Shown in pieces: positions 50,068 to 59,712 of a stretch of DNA of 64,000 nt. Under the pieces are notes generated by a model. The model did not search any database. It was given only the letters and a program-made list of their open reading frames with translations, and had not been told where the DNA came from. Origin of the DNA: Polytrichum commune (lineage: Eukaryota; Streptophyta; Polytrichopsida; Polytrichales; Polytrichaceae); the NCBI GenBank assembly GCA_950295325.1, contig OX485805.1:53592758-53656757 (forward strand). Reading direction: 5' to 3'. Position numbers and translations under genes: made by a program. Within the stretch, counting starts at the first letter, position 1. Each line of letters begins with the position of its first letter.

Positions 50068-50622
50068 TCATGGCAACCTCGTAGATGCTTGTGGCTTCCG
50101 TCGAGGGTCCATTTTTGGGAGAGGATTCGGTCGAAGTAAATCAACATAGCTAATCGTTCGGTCTTTCATCCGTTCCTTCAATGGTAGCCGATGAGGCGAT
50201 AATCCTCTCCTTTTCTTACGAAAAGGCAAAGTCCTTGAAGATTCTCCCGTTACCTTGACATCTTCAATGTCGATTGAATTGTCATCCACATCCCCGGGCT
50301 TTACCCAAATATCCACGCTCAAATCAACCACATCATTTGGATCTCCACCCACGTTTTTTGTTAGGTCCTTCTCCACTGCATTGATCTCGAATTTCACTGC
50401 ATATCATCGTTGGTCCTCCTCCTTCCTCAACTTCCATGCTTGTCTGGATTGTGAGAAGGGGGTCATGACATAGTCATCACGAAATCGATCTCTAGCACTT
50501 CTCTCATCTCTCTCACGCTCGAGTGATGGATTGAATGGAATATTGGGTTCACCTAAATTTGCTATCTCCTCATCACATCCTAGACCCTCAAACATGTCTC
50601 TCTTCTCTCCCATCCTATCCAT
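50068..50622 (-). pseudogene. Small unidentified minus-strand gene with one nonsense codon
   Basis: The frame from Met at 50622 (MDRMGEKRDMFEGLG, FNPSLERERDERSARDRFRD) runs into TGA at about 50404 and continues in the same frame (VKFEINAVEKDLTKNVGG, VDLSVDIWVKPGDVDDNSID, basic FRKKRRGLSP) to 50068. A TGG-to-TGA change would explain the stop (QR-stop-YAVKF). About 183 codons; charged, probably disordered, no family recognised. It lies between array 2 and the 165-bp tandem repeat inside the hAT element. Confidence 0.5.
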
Positions 50623-50889
50623 GATACTCTACTCTCGTTATATGTATGAGTCTAAATGCTCTACTTATATACTGAGCTCAAATGACTTTATGAAATTTAC
50701 AATATTTGATGTAATCCAAGATGTAGAGGATCCAATTCTCGTTGGTAAGATAAAGACAACACAATAGGAATAAAAAGAAAGTTGGTGAAGTCAAAAAGTT
50801 AGTTGCACTTTTAGAAAAAGTCCCCCCGACACCCGCATTAGAAACCTCTTTGATACCTCTTTGAAGCTTCTATATTTGATGGGTTGTCC

Positions 50890-51373
50890 TTTCATTCAAC
50901 AAATCACATATTTGTGCTTCAACCTTAGTGGTTCGTATGGTTTCACAACCCACACGCATTCGAATGTCATTTTAATTCAACAAACTACATATTTGTGTTT
51001 CAACCTTTGTAGTTCATATGGTTTCACAACGCATTTCAGGCATCCGAATGTCATTTTCATTCGACAAATCACATATTTGTGCTTCAACCTTAGTGGTTCG
51101 TATGGTTTCACAACCCACACGCATTCGAATGTCATTTTAATTCAACAAAGTACATATTTGTGTTTCAACATTTGTGGTTCATATGGTTTCACAATGCATT
51201 TCAGGCATCCGAATGTCATTTTCATTCGACAAATCACATATTTGTGCTTCAACCTTAGTGGTTCGTATGGTTTCACAACCCACACGCATTCGAATGTCAT
51301 TTTAATTCAACAAAGTACATATTTGTGTTTCAACCTTTGTAGTTCATATGGTTTCACAACCCTAAACCCCTAA
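50890..51373. repeat. Tandem repeat: 165-bp higher-order unit of two ~82-bp monomers
   Basis: ACATATTTGTG occurs at 50906, 50987, 51071, 51153 (approx.), 51236 and 51318 (approx.). Alternate monomers differ (CCACACGCATTCGAATG against GCATTTCAGGCATCCGAATG), giving a 165-bp two-monomer period, about three copies. Because 165 is 55 codons, an open frame of 170 codons runs through it with a repeating peptide; I treat this as a by-product. The array ends in ACCCTAAACCCCTAAACCCTA (51361-51381), a short telomere-like tract. Confidence 0.88.
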
Positions 51374-51385
51374 ACCCTACGTCTA

Positions 51386-52613
51386 CGTCATTCCAAATTG
51401 CTACCACATATGTGCCATTGTTTTGTTCTCACACTCATGTAGAAGTGTTTCCATACATGGTTTGAGGGTTTAGGTTCCCAGCTTTCCAACGAACCCACCC
51501 GCTTTTTTTTACGATGCCTACAGCGAAAGATAAACGTTCGCAAATCGCGAGGACTACTTCAAGTTGGCACAATCTCTACTTAGACATATAACTTATGGTA
51601 TACATTGGGGTTTTTAGAAGGGGTCATGAACGCACGTGATTCTCAAACATAATGTAGAGTGCATCCCCCGAGTTCCCATAGGCTTCATAAAAATATCTTA
51701 CCAACACCTTACACAAATTAGAACATTATAGAAAAGAAAATTAATCTGGTCCACATTGATATTAAACTAGGGAATTGGTGTGGGCTTAAATTTAATGTGG
51801 CCCACATTAGTGGTCAATTGGGGGGGGTGCACTATACTAAATCCGTATGAGTATATGTGAGTGCACAAAAGAGGTATTGATTTGAACTTTGTTGTATTAT
51901 GTATACATATTCTTTACAGAATTATAAGTTGTAGTTATGTAAATATATAGAATAATTTAAAAAAATATACAACATCTCTACTAACTTGTATGGTAGTGTC
52001 ACTAGATTTTATAGAATAAGGTTTATTTTATTTTAGTATTGGCTTAAACTGGTACATAAAAAGAACCAACCACATGTGAACATACGATCTTACATATCAT
52101 TTGATGGTAGACTTCAAAACAATAATTGCATTAGCTTTTATGACATGTATTACAAATCAGATTATAGGAGGATTGAATGGAAACATATGCTTAGGGACTT
52201 GGAAAAAGGGTCGGACGTGGCCTACCATGACATTCTTAACAAATTTGATTTGATTTGGGGGGTCAAAGGTCTTATTGTGACCCGTAGCAACTTAGTCCCT
52301 ACTTGGAAGGATAGGCCTCAAATGAGCATTATTTATAGATTTCCACTTAGGCTGCGCTGTTTCGGCTGGGTTGGTTGTATTTTGAATTTGAATTTTCAAT
52401 TTGTGCCAAAAAAAGAATAAGACATATATTGCAAATCTAAGGGCCGGTTCACAATATGGCCAAACTTTGAGAGGTTCAACATTTGGACCAATGAAAATGC
52501 TGAAATGCCCAAAGTCCGTCCTCTCGGCCTTCACACTAGAGGCCGAAGTCCAAAGGACGTCGCCTCCAAAAGAGCCTAGGTGGCAACACTTTTAGGAAGT
52601 TATGGCGCCAAGA
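51386..52613. other. No supported gene
   Basis: AT-rich DNA. The plus frame 52076-52420 (114 codons, with RRIEWKHMLRDLEKGSDVAY) reads somewhat like protein but has no recognisable motif and may be a captured fragment. Not called as a gene. Confidence 0.4.
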
Positions 52614-52682
52614 GTTCGGCCTCTCGAGCAAAGTTTGGGTATAGCAAAATGCTCAACCCAAACTTCCGTCGAGAGGCCGAAC
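52614..52682. repeat. Inverted repeat GTTCGGCCTCTCGA with GAGAGGCC words around it
   Basis: The arms GTTCGGCCTCTCGAGC/AAAGTTTGGGT and their reverse complement (ACCCAAACTTCCGTCGAGAG...GAAC) face each other over about 17 bp. The word GAGAGGCCG or its complement recurs at about 52545, 52617, 52670, 52832 and 52990. A 30-bp direct repeat (CTTGGCCTTTGGAGGCTTCAC) lies at about 52792 and 52876. Probably a small nested repeat; identity unknown. Confidence 0.65.
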
Positions 52683-53039
52683 TTTTTTTTCATTAAAATA
52701 ATCAATCATTGACAAGATCTTGGCCGTTAGATTGGAGGGGTTATTTTGAGCAAGGAATAAAGTGGCATGCTCCTTTGAGTTTGGACTTTGGGCTTGGCCT
52801 TTGGAGGCTTCACACTTTGGCCATCCAAGCCGAGAGGCCGTGGGAGTTCATGGCCAAAGGTTTGGACTTTGCGCTTGGCCTTTGGAGGCTTCACCTTATG
52901 CCCAACTAAGGCTATCCTTACTATATTTTATTGGCTATTTTCAGTTCATTTCTTTGGACTCTTAACAAATTTGGGCCACTCAATCGCACGGCCTCTCGAC
53001 TTGGACGGCCATAGTGTGAACTCGGTCATTTACACTTTT

Positions 53040-53180
53040 TTTTAAAAGTTTAGACATAGTGTCCGTTTTTTGGCTCTCAAAAATTCATATGAAGTCCAAA
53101 AAATGAGTTCTTGGTATCCATGGATAGGTAATGAAGTCCTCTACATGAATATGCAATAATATTTCTACTGCCAGAAAATA
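53040..53180 (+). repeat. 140-bp satellite companion motif, copy 2
   Basis: Matches the block at 49565 nearly base for base (TTTAGACATAGTGTCCG, CTCTCAAAAATTCATATG, GAGTTCTTGGTATCCATGG, AATATTTCTACTGCCAG) and leads directly into array 3. Confidence 0.9.
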
Positions 53181-53214
53181 CATGGACGCAATTCCACGTT
53201 GTTCCCCTGCCCCC

Positions 53215-53545
53215 CTTCAACCCGTTCCCTCCCGTCCGCCTCACGTTCCCCACCCGTCCGCTCCACGTTCCCCTCCGTGCGTTCACGTTCCCTCCCGTTC
53301 CCTCCAGTCCGCCCCACGTTCCCCTCCCGTCCGCCCCGCGTTCCCCTCCCGTCCGCCCCACGTTCCCCACCCGTCCGCCCCACGTTCCCCTACCGTCCGC
53401 CCCACGTTCCCCACCCGTCCGCCCCACGTTCCCCTACCGTCCGCCCCACGTTCCCTCCCGTCCGCCCCTCGTTCCCTCCCGTCCGCCCGAGTTCCCCTAC
53501 GTCCGCCCACTCGTTCCCACGCTCCCCATACGTCCTTTTCGTGCC
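53215..53545. repeat. C-rich array 3 (CCGTCCGCCCCACGTTCCCC units)
   Basis: Tandem units of about 20 bp, C-rich on the plus strand, upstream of the kinase gene. A TATA box follows about 50 bp after the array. The open frames here are repeat translations. Confidence 0.92.
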
Positions 53546-53594
53546 CCATGTCAAATCCGACCGGGATCCCATAATGATTGTGCACCGCTTTGCC

Positions 53595-53603
53595 TATATA
53601 AAG
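53595..53603 (+). promoter_or_regulatory. Putative TATA box of the kinase gene
   Basis: TATATAAAG after array 3, about 225 bp upstream of the first Met (53828). The intervening leader has CACTCACTCATT-type simple repeats (53770-53815). Confidence 0.55.
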
Positions 53604-53827
53604 CCGTGAGGCTTTAGTTCCCCTCACTTTCCTCTCCTCCCACCACAAAGGGACCCGAGACCTTGTTGCCGTCCCAAGGATAGCGGCACCGCGCGGGTCT
53701 CAGGGGGTTTGGGAGGGCAGGGCAAATTGTGGGGGAACCCTCGCAATTTTTTTTCCAGATTCACTTGCTGATTTCTACATTCACTCACTCATTTCTACAT
53801 TCACTCACTCACGCGGTTTTTTTCACG

Positions 53828-56729
53828 ATGGAGGGGGAGGACATTGCTCCTTACCAAGACGAGGATACGAGGGTGCACCGTGCTTGGTTCCAACGCACTC
53901 CATCTGCGTATACCGGAGAGGGTACGGGAAGCGATGCCGGAAGTGGAAGTACTGCAGCCCGTCCCCCACGTCCAGATCCTTTTCGGTTTGGCGAAGAGTT
54001 CTTTGTTGTTGGTCATTCAGGAGGCAACCAAACACGTGGAAGCCATGGAACACGTGGGAGTCGGGGAAACAGTGGCCTTAGAGGGAGAACAGGAAGGGGA
54101 CCAAGCTCAGGCAGTTCCACAGATATAAATGCAGCCACTCGTGGTGAGTCCGTGCCACCACGATCTCCGACACGGCAGACATCAAGACCGGAGAGCCCTG
54201 CACGTGATGTACCTCAGGGTTCGAAGCATGGTGAAAGACGGGGACAGAAACGCCCAGCAGTTTCGGAAGGGACGGAGGAGGGGTCCGTGGTATCAGGTTC
54301 GCAATCGAGGAAAAAGAAAAATAGAGGCAAACGCGACCCGCGGATCGATGAGGCTCGAAACCATTGTAGGGTCGTGCTGTTGGAGTGGTTTAGAAATAAC
54401 AGCATGGTTTATTTGGAAAAAAAAATACCTCAATGATGGTACAAAGGGTTTAGAGTTGGTGAGGAACGAATTGATGCTTATTCTCACGGAAGCCACGGCT
54501 GGACCGGAGTTTGAAGAAGCTAGGGGCATGAACGATTGGGACACCTGGATTGAACAACAAGCCAGGGAAGCAATCTACAATCCAACAATGGCATATGATG
54601 CTCTGCATCCTGGCGAGGGAAATAGTAGTGGCAGGAAGTCCGAGCTGTACATGAAGCTAGAGAATTGGAAAAGAGGCGTAATAGCAGCAAAAAGAACATC
54701 CGCCCGCAACCTTCCCATTTTTATTGACAGGCAGATGGCAGACAACATTGCCACTCAGGGCCGGCAGGGTGTCATATGGTTGCCTAGGAATGCGGAGATC
54801 AAAGCCTTGGATAAGAAAATCTTCCAAGGGACCTTCGGAGTGGTGCGGAGAGTCACAATTCATGGAGCATCATTCATCCCTAGCTGGATAGAGTGGGCTG
54901 GGAAGACCATGAAGGCCACGAATAGTCTGGAAAACCGAAAGGAGCGTTCAATTGAAGCATTGGCCGGCGTGTCCAGTAGATCATCCTGGGGTAATCAAGC
55001 TACAATACCTCAATATGAAAACATACGAATCCTATTCGATGTGGTGGAATGGAGGCTCCTTGAAGAACATGAGGGTCTATGACTTCAGCGTTCCGGAAAC
55101 CCACGAGCGCACAATCCTTCAAATGCCTGGGGCAGACTTTGAAGCACGGAAACGGTTGGTTGTATATCGAAGGCATCGAGCTTATTTGGCATGGGCTTTA
55201 ATGTGCATTGTGGATGTAGTGCACAAGCATGACGTGTTGCACAATGACCTTAATCCCAACAATGTCATGCTGCATTTCCCACAAGACCATGATAACACGG
55301 TTTACATTGGTGTGTGTGATTGGGGCATGGCATCCTGGGGAGGTGAAGACGCACTGTCGCAACCCTTGCTAGCCCCCCCTTGACCATCTTGCCAATTTTC
55401 AATTCTAGCAAAGGTTACGAGCGCTAACCATTCGCATTCCGCCATGCTAATGGTTAGCTCCTCCTACCCCGGACCTTATAGTTCATAGGAGGGAACCAAC
55501 CCTCCTACTTTGCTTTCGGGACTCACCCCTTAATCGGTAACTCATTTCTTGGATGTGGACTTCCATCCATGGAAGTCCAATCCTATGTTGATCATCGCGT
55601 TGCCGGAGCAACACTACAACAACCCGAACCATACTAGGCAACTATGGCCTCACAATGGGCCAAAGCCCATGGAGGCCTTGCCGTTCGGCCTCGGGTGGGT
55701 GAGGCCACACCACCTCACCCATATAAGCCTCTAGGACTCTACGCGGGGCCCCTACCCCACCGTCAACCAACCTCTTGTCTCTCTACCAAGAGTTGGGGCC
55801 AAGTGGACATTCTCCCTTAGCCGCTGGGCCTAGAAGCCCCCAGCAGCTTCAGACCATCATAACTTCCTTGTATGATGTCTGATTCCAGCAACCAACCACT
55901 CCATCTTCATCTACGCTTCACGTAGATGCCGATGGACTCCTCACTTGCCCCATTCGGGCAAGTGGTGAGGAAGTTATGCCTGTTTGAACCCTGGCAGTCC
56001 CGGGAATCACTCCCAGGCACTGCTGTAGCAGGGCGCTGTCCCGGGACAGCGCCCCACTCAAATGGCCATAACTCCTAGCTCACACCTCCGATTGAGGTGT
56101 TCTTGAGCATTCTAGAATCACCACGCCATGAGCTACGCATAGCTCATGGCCTCACCCTCATGCCTCCTAGTCTCCGTGGGTAGGAGGCGTTCCCAACGCC
56201 CGGGGCCCTCACCCACACTAGGATCACTTGGGCCCTCTCACCAACGGCGCCACAAGTCCCGGGTGTCACTCCGGGGTCCCCCTTGTGCCCATGGTGTTTC
56301 GGCCACTCCTCATGGAGAGGTGCGCGACACACACCCTCCAACTATGGAAGAAATTCAGTGGATGAGATGAACAAGCACAAAGCAAAATACAACTGTGCTG
56401 GTCCAGAATTATTCCATGTACGAGGGCAGCGTGGAACATCCACCTCTCCGGTGAGGATGGCTCGGAAACATAGGCACACGTTTCTCTCGGAGTCCTTCTC
56501 AGTGGGTGCTTTAGCAAAGAAGATTTATGCCAGGGATGCGACTTCCCCCTTGTTTCAGCTAAACAGTGATCCAAATGGCTTGAATATGCGGTTTGAGTTA
56601 GCATTGGATTCATTGACGAAGACCAATCCAGCGGAAAGGTCAACCATCACACACGTAGTGAACATTTTGAAGTCCCCTCCATACAACATGGTTAACCCGA
56701 CAATGTGCTTCCGTGACACTGCAAAATAG
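53828..56729 (+). pseudogene. Atypical protein kinase gene, interrupted by a solo LTR
   Basis: Met at 53828 (MEGEDIAPYQDEDTRVHRAW). The N-terminal half is Gly/Ser/Arg-rich and disordered, with a basic patch SRKKKNRGKRD. The C-terminal half is a kinase domain: glycine loop GTFGVVRRV (about 54834-54860), a Lys-bearing AGKTMKA (about 54898-54920), catalytic loop HNDLNPNNVM (55240-55270) in place of HRDLxxxN, and VCDWG (55311-55326) in place of DFG. After the LTR the frame resumes with SNYGRNSVDEMNKHK, CAGPELF (the APE position), SFSVGALAKKIYARD and a C-lobe ending at TAG 56727-56729; AATAAA lies at 56793. Lesions: one extra A in an A-run near 54420, a frameshift near 54960, and the 975-bp LTR at 55355. 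The Asp and Asn of the catalytic loop are kept, so an active ancestor is plausible. Substrate unknown. Confidence 0.85.
55355..56329 (-). mobile_element. Solo LTR (family LTR-A) inside the kinase gene
   Basis: 975 bp, TGTCGC...GCGACA ends, nearly identical to 297-1282, including the 24-bp palindrome. Flanking pentamers are CGCAC (55350-55354) and CACAC (56330-56334), one mismatch. It interrupts the kinase frame between the CDWG motif and the GPELF motif. The short hairpin near 55905-55930 differs from that of the copy at 297. Confidence 0.93.
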
Positions 56730-57464
56730 ATTTTTTTTATTTTTTTTGCAGCAATTTTGAATCATACCAATTTTGTAACCGTTGGAGATGTAAATAAAGC
56801 CATCATTTTTTCATACAAAACTTGTATATTGTATGAGGTTTATGGATCTTAGTGCAATGTTCATACTCCATGAGGCTTTTGCTCCATGATCGAGAAGAAG
56901 TCTATGGGAGGCTAACCAAGGTTCTCACCTCTCGTGAGGCCACATCGTTCTTTCACATCGTTGTTATCACATCCATGTGCTAAGTTCAAGTTACCTATAG
57001 TTGTTTGTGATATGTCTTGCCAAAATGCAATTACCTATATTTATTCTAATTTTGGTATGCCACAAAATATAGTCAACTATAGTTATATCTAGTTAACTAA
57101 AGTTGAGCACAATATTGCAATAGTTATATCGGTTGTACACGTGATCCTCAACATCTCTAAATGTTAACTTTCTTCTACTCCCCACATATTGCACACTATA
57201 AATGTTAAACGTGTTAAATGTTAACAAAATGGTACTCCCTTCTTTGTAAATCTGACTCTATAAACGTTAACGGATGAAATACAACCATAATATGGATGAT
57301 AAAAACTACACATCCAGTTACATTGATTCATATTCACTCGTGATTTGTAAACTTGATATTGAATAAAGTTTTGATTGGGTGTGCAATTTTATGAATGGTA
57401 TTCTCTCACAAGGACTCTTCACAATTGCTTATATTTATATTTATATAATTCAGAAACAATTTTT
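56730..57464. other. 3' flank of the kinase gene
   Basis: AT-rich. AATAAA at 56793-56798 fits the kinase transcript. No other feature. Confidence 0.5.
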
Positions 57465-57605
57465 TTTGGAATTTTGGACATAGTCTCGGTTTTTTGGCTC
57501 TCAAAAATTCATATGAAGTTCAAAAAATGAGTTCTTGGTATCCATGGATAGGTAATGAAGTCCTCTACATGAATATGCAATATTATTTCTACTGCCAGAA
57601 AATAT
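57465..57605 (+). repeat. 140-bp satellite companion motif, copy 3
   Basis: Same block as at 49565 and 53040 (TTTTGGACATAGTCTCGG, GGCTCTCAAAAATTCATATG, TATCCATGGATAGGTAATG, TTTCTACTGCCAGAAAAT), leading directly into array 4. Confidence 0.9.
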
Positions 57606-57621
57606 ATGGCCGCAATTGCAC

Positions 57622-57930
57622 GCTGTTCCCCTCCCCCCCGCTCCCCTCCGCGTTCCCCCGTCCGCTCCAGCGTTCCCCCCCGTTCCCAACCCCCCTCCCC
57701 CTCCGTCCGCCCCACGCCCCACCCCCGTCCGCTCCACCCCCTCCCCTCCGTCCGCTCCACCCCCCCGTCCGTCCGCTCCACCCCCTCCCCTCCGTCCGCT
57801 CCACCCCCCCATCCGTCCGCTCCACCCCCTCCCCTCCGTCCGCTCCACCCCCCCATCCGTCCGCTCCACCCCCCTCCCCCGTCCGCCCCCGTCCACCCCA
57901 CCCGTCCGCCCCCGTCCGCCCCACACCCTC
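57622..57930. repeat. C-rich array 4 (CCGTCCGCTCCACCCCC units)
   Basis: Tandem units of roughly 17-38 bp, C-rich on the plus strand, about 270 bp from the right end of the hAT element. Open frames across it are repeat translations. The following stretch 57970-58060 (MAKWFTWQGKYTHPRRRF, then GGTAAGT) resembles a short first exon with a splice donor, but no partner exon was found. Confidence 0.9.
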
Positions 57931-58209
57931 CTTAGTCATATTTTTCTACTTTGATTTTAACAGAATGATAAGCACAATGGCAAAATGGTTTACTTGGCAA
58001 GGGAAATATACACATCCACGTCGGCGTTTTCTGCCACATAGGATGCCACCTTGGCAAGAAGGTAAGTATTTTACCCACCCTAGTCCATTCACCCTATGTT
58101 GACCCTACGTGGACCCTATTGTGTCGTGACGGAGGGGTCCGTCACGACACGACACGACATGACGGCACGACACCGTCATGACGTCGCGATAGACAACCCT
58201 GACAGAGTA

Positions 58210-59129
58210 CATGTATGAGCTTCACAATATTGCCGAAAATATTGTGAGAGAGCGTTGCAAGCATTCGGAAGTGCACCTGCCAACACATACAGGTGGTGCT
58301 AAAAGTTACAAGGTGGCAGATGCTTCGGAAGACGTGCAGCCCCCGCCGGACCCACACCCCGTAGACGATTGTCCATCCATACCTACAGACGTGCATGTTA
58401 CACCTGTCTTCCACATACCCATGACTCAGGAGCACGGGTAGATCACTCCATTGTCAAGTTGAACACCACGTGCGACCAAAAAAAATCTTCTTTTGGTAAG
58501 TTGCACCACCAAAATGGGTCAAAAAAATTTCAAATTTTTTTCATGAGTAGATATACACAGTACCTATGACATAGTCAAAAGTGGTAACTAAATTTGATGA
58601 TTTTTTTTTTTCATAAAACATACCATTTCTAACTAGAATGACACATAATTGAACTAAACAAATTACTAAAAAAAATAAACATGACTCAAAATTTCAAAAA
58701 AGTATACAAAAGATACTATCAATGGTTATGTATATGTAGAAAAAATATCATAAATTTTAAAATTATATATGGCATGTAATATAGGGGTAGCAAACTTTGT
58801 CCGCACGTGGTGTCAACTTGACAATGAAGTGACCTCCCCGTGCTCAGGAGAAGATGTTGCAAGACTTGCCCAGTCAACTTGATTTTGACTGGCAAGATTC
58901 CGCGACAACCGAGCGCAGCACTGCACCAGCCACTGCTCGAAACTTGGGTGAAGAGTTGGACGTTGTTAGCACACCCGAACTTGGAGCGTTACCCATACAA
59001 GTGGACGTCGACACATTTGTTCAGGTTTCCCAAATCGCCCACGAGGCCGTCATGGATGCCACACAGCACCAAGTACCACACCCTCTCAGCACAACTACGA
59101 CGGGCACTGCAGATGACTCTTTGCTTTAG
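58210..59129 (+). pseudogene. Unidentified multi-exon gene, 3' part (interrupted by a MITE)
   Basis: Direct continuation of the exon cut at 40967: frame YMYELHNIAENIVRERC, then SEVHLPTHTGGAKSY and a Pro/Asp-rich stretch to PMTQE at 58432. The frame is interrupted by the 410-bp MITE and resumes at 58851 with KMLQDLPSQLDFDWQD, PELGALPIQVDVDTF and SQIAHEAVMDATQHQ to TAG at 59127-59129. Removing the MITE with one TSD copy restores the frame with no change. No family recognised. Confidence 0.65.
58433..58842. mobile_element. MITE (CACGGG family), copy 2, perfect 8-bp TSD, within an exon
   Basis: 410 bp, nearly identical to 13750-14161. Starts CACGGGTAGATCACTCCATT and ends ...GTGACCTCCCCGTG. Perfect 8-bp TSDs CTCAGGAG at 58425-58432 and 58843-58850. 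It lies within the last exon of the split gene. Confidence 0.95.
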
Positions 59130-59312
59130 GGTTACATATATGTTACAGCAGCTTAAATTACACAGGGTGCCCCTATCTATATTCAAGAAAAACAACATAT
59201 ATTTTTGGTAAGGGGTGTTCTCGTGACTACAAGCCATGTGCACCCACAGTTGATGTGTAAAACGGGTAACATTTGAAACATGATGTAACATGGCCATATT
59301 GTGCTGTCATGT

Positions 59313-59631
59313 ATTGTTGCCTAAACCCGAATGCATGAATGTTGAAAAAATGTTATACGCACTGTTACACGCACTGTTACATGAACATGTTACACGTACT
59401 GTTACATGAACTGTTGTCCACAAACCAAACAATAAAATGAAACATGGCATGTTCACATATGTCAGTCCAAAAGACACTCTCCATTGTTGCCTAAACCCGA
59501 ATGCATGAATGTTGAAAAAATGTTATACGCACTGTTACACGCATTGTTACATGAACATGTTACACGCATTGTTACATGAATTGTTGTCCACAAACCAAAC
59601 AATAAAATGAAACATGGCATGTTCACATATG
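59313..59631. repeat. Direct duplication, 149 bp, period 170 bp, rich in TGTTACA words
   Basis: ATTGTTGCCTAAACCCGAAT starts at 59313 and again at 59483. Both copies run through ATGTTATACGCACTGTTACA, ACAAACCAAACAATAAAATG and CATGTTCACATATG, with a few substitutions. Between the copies lies TCAGTCCAAAAGACACTCTCC. The copies hold many GTTACA(C/T)G words, the same motif seen in the introns on both sides. This is the 3' junction zone between the two convergent genes. Confidence 0.9.
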
Positions 59632-59712
59632 CAAAAGCACCCCTAGTCAACTCCATTTTTCATTCAAAAGAAAAAAGTGTGCAACACGCTGAGTCTACCT
59701 TAGAATGTGACA

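Larger units (their letters stand above)
40968..58201. mobile_element. 17.2-kb hAT-type composite element with cargo
   Basis: The left end is CAGGGTTGTCTATTGTGTCG at 40968. The right end, read in reverse from 58201, is CAGGGTTGTCTATCGCGACG. The first 13 bases match exactly, and diverged GTCACGAC/GTCATGAC words follow on both sides. Flanks are ACAAAGTA (40960-40967) and ACAGAGTA (58202-58209), an 8-bp duplication with one mismatch. CAGGG termini and 8-bp TSDs are hAT hallmarks. The coding frame of the flanking gene continues exactly from ERTK to YMYELHNIAE once the element and one TSD are removed. Inside lie a hAT transposase, a zinc-finger gene, a small gene, a kinase gene, C-rich arrays and two LTR insertions. 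Nesting of several elements sharing these ends is the alternative. Confidence 0.8.

Noticed and set aside
50861-51373. 170-codon repeating-peptide frame
   Set aside because: Product of a 165-bp tandem repeat whose period is a multiple of three; no independent coding evidence.
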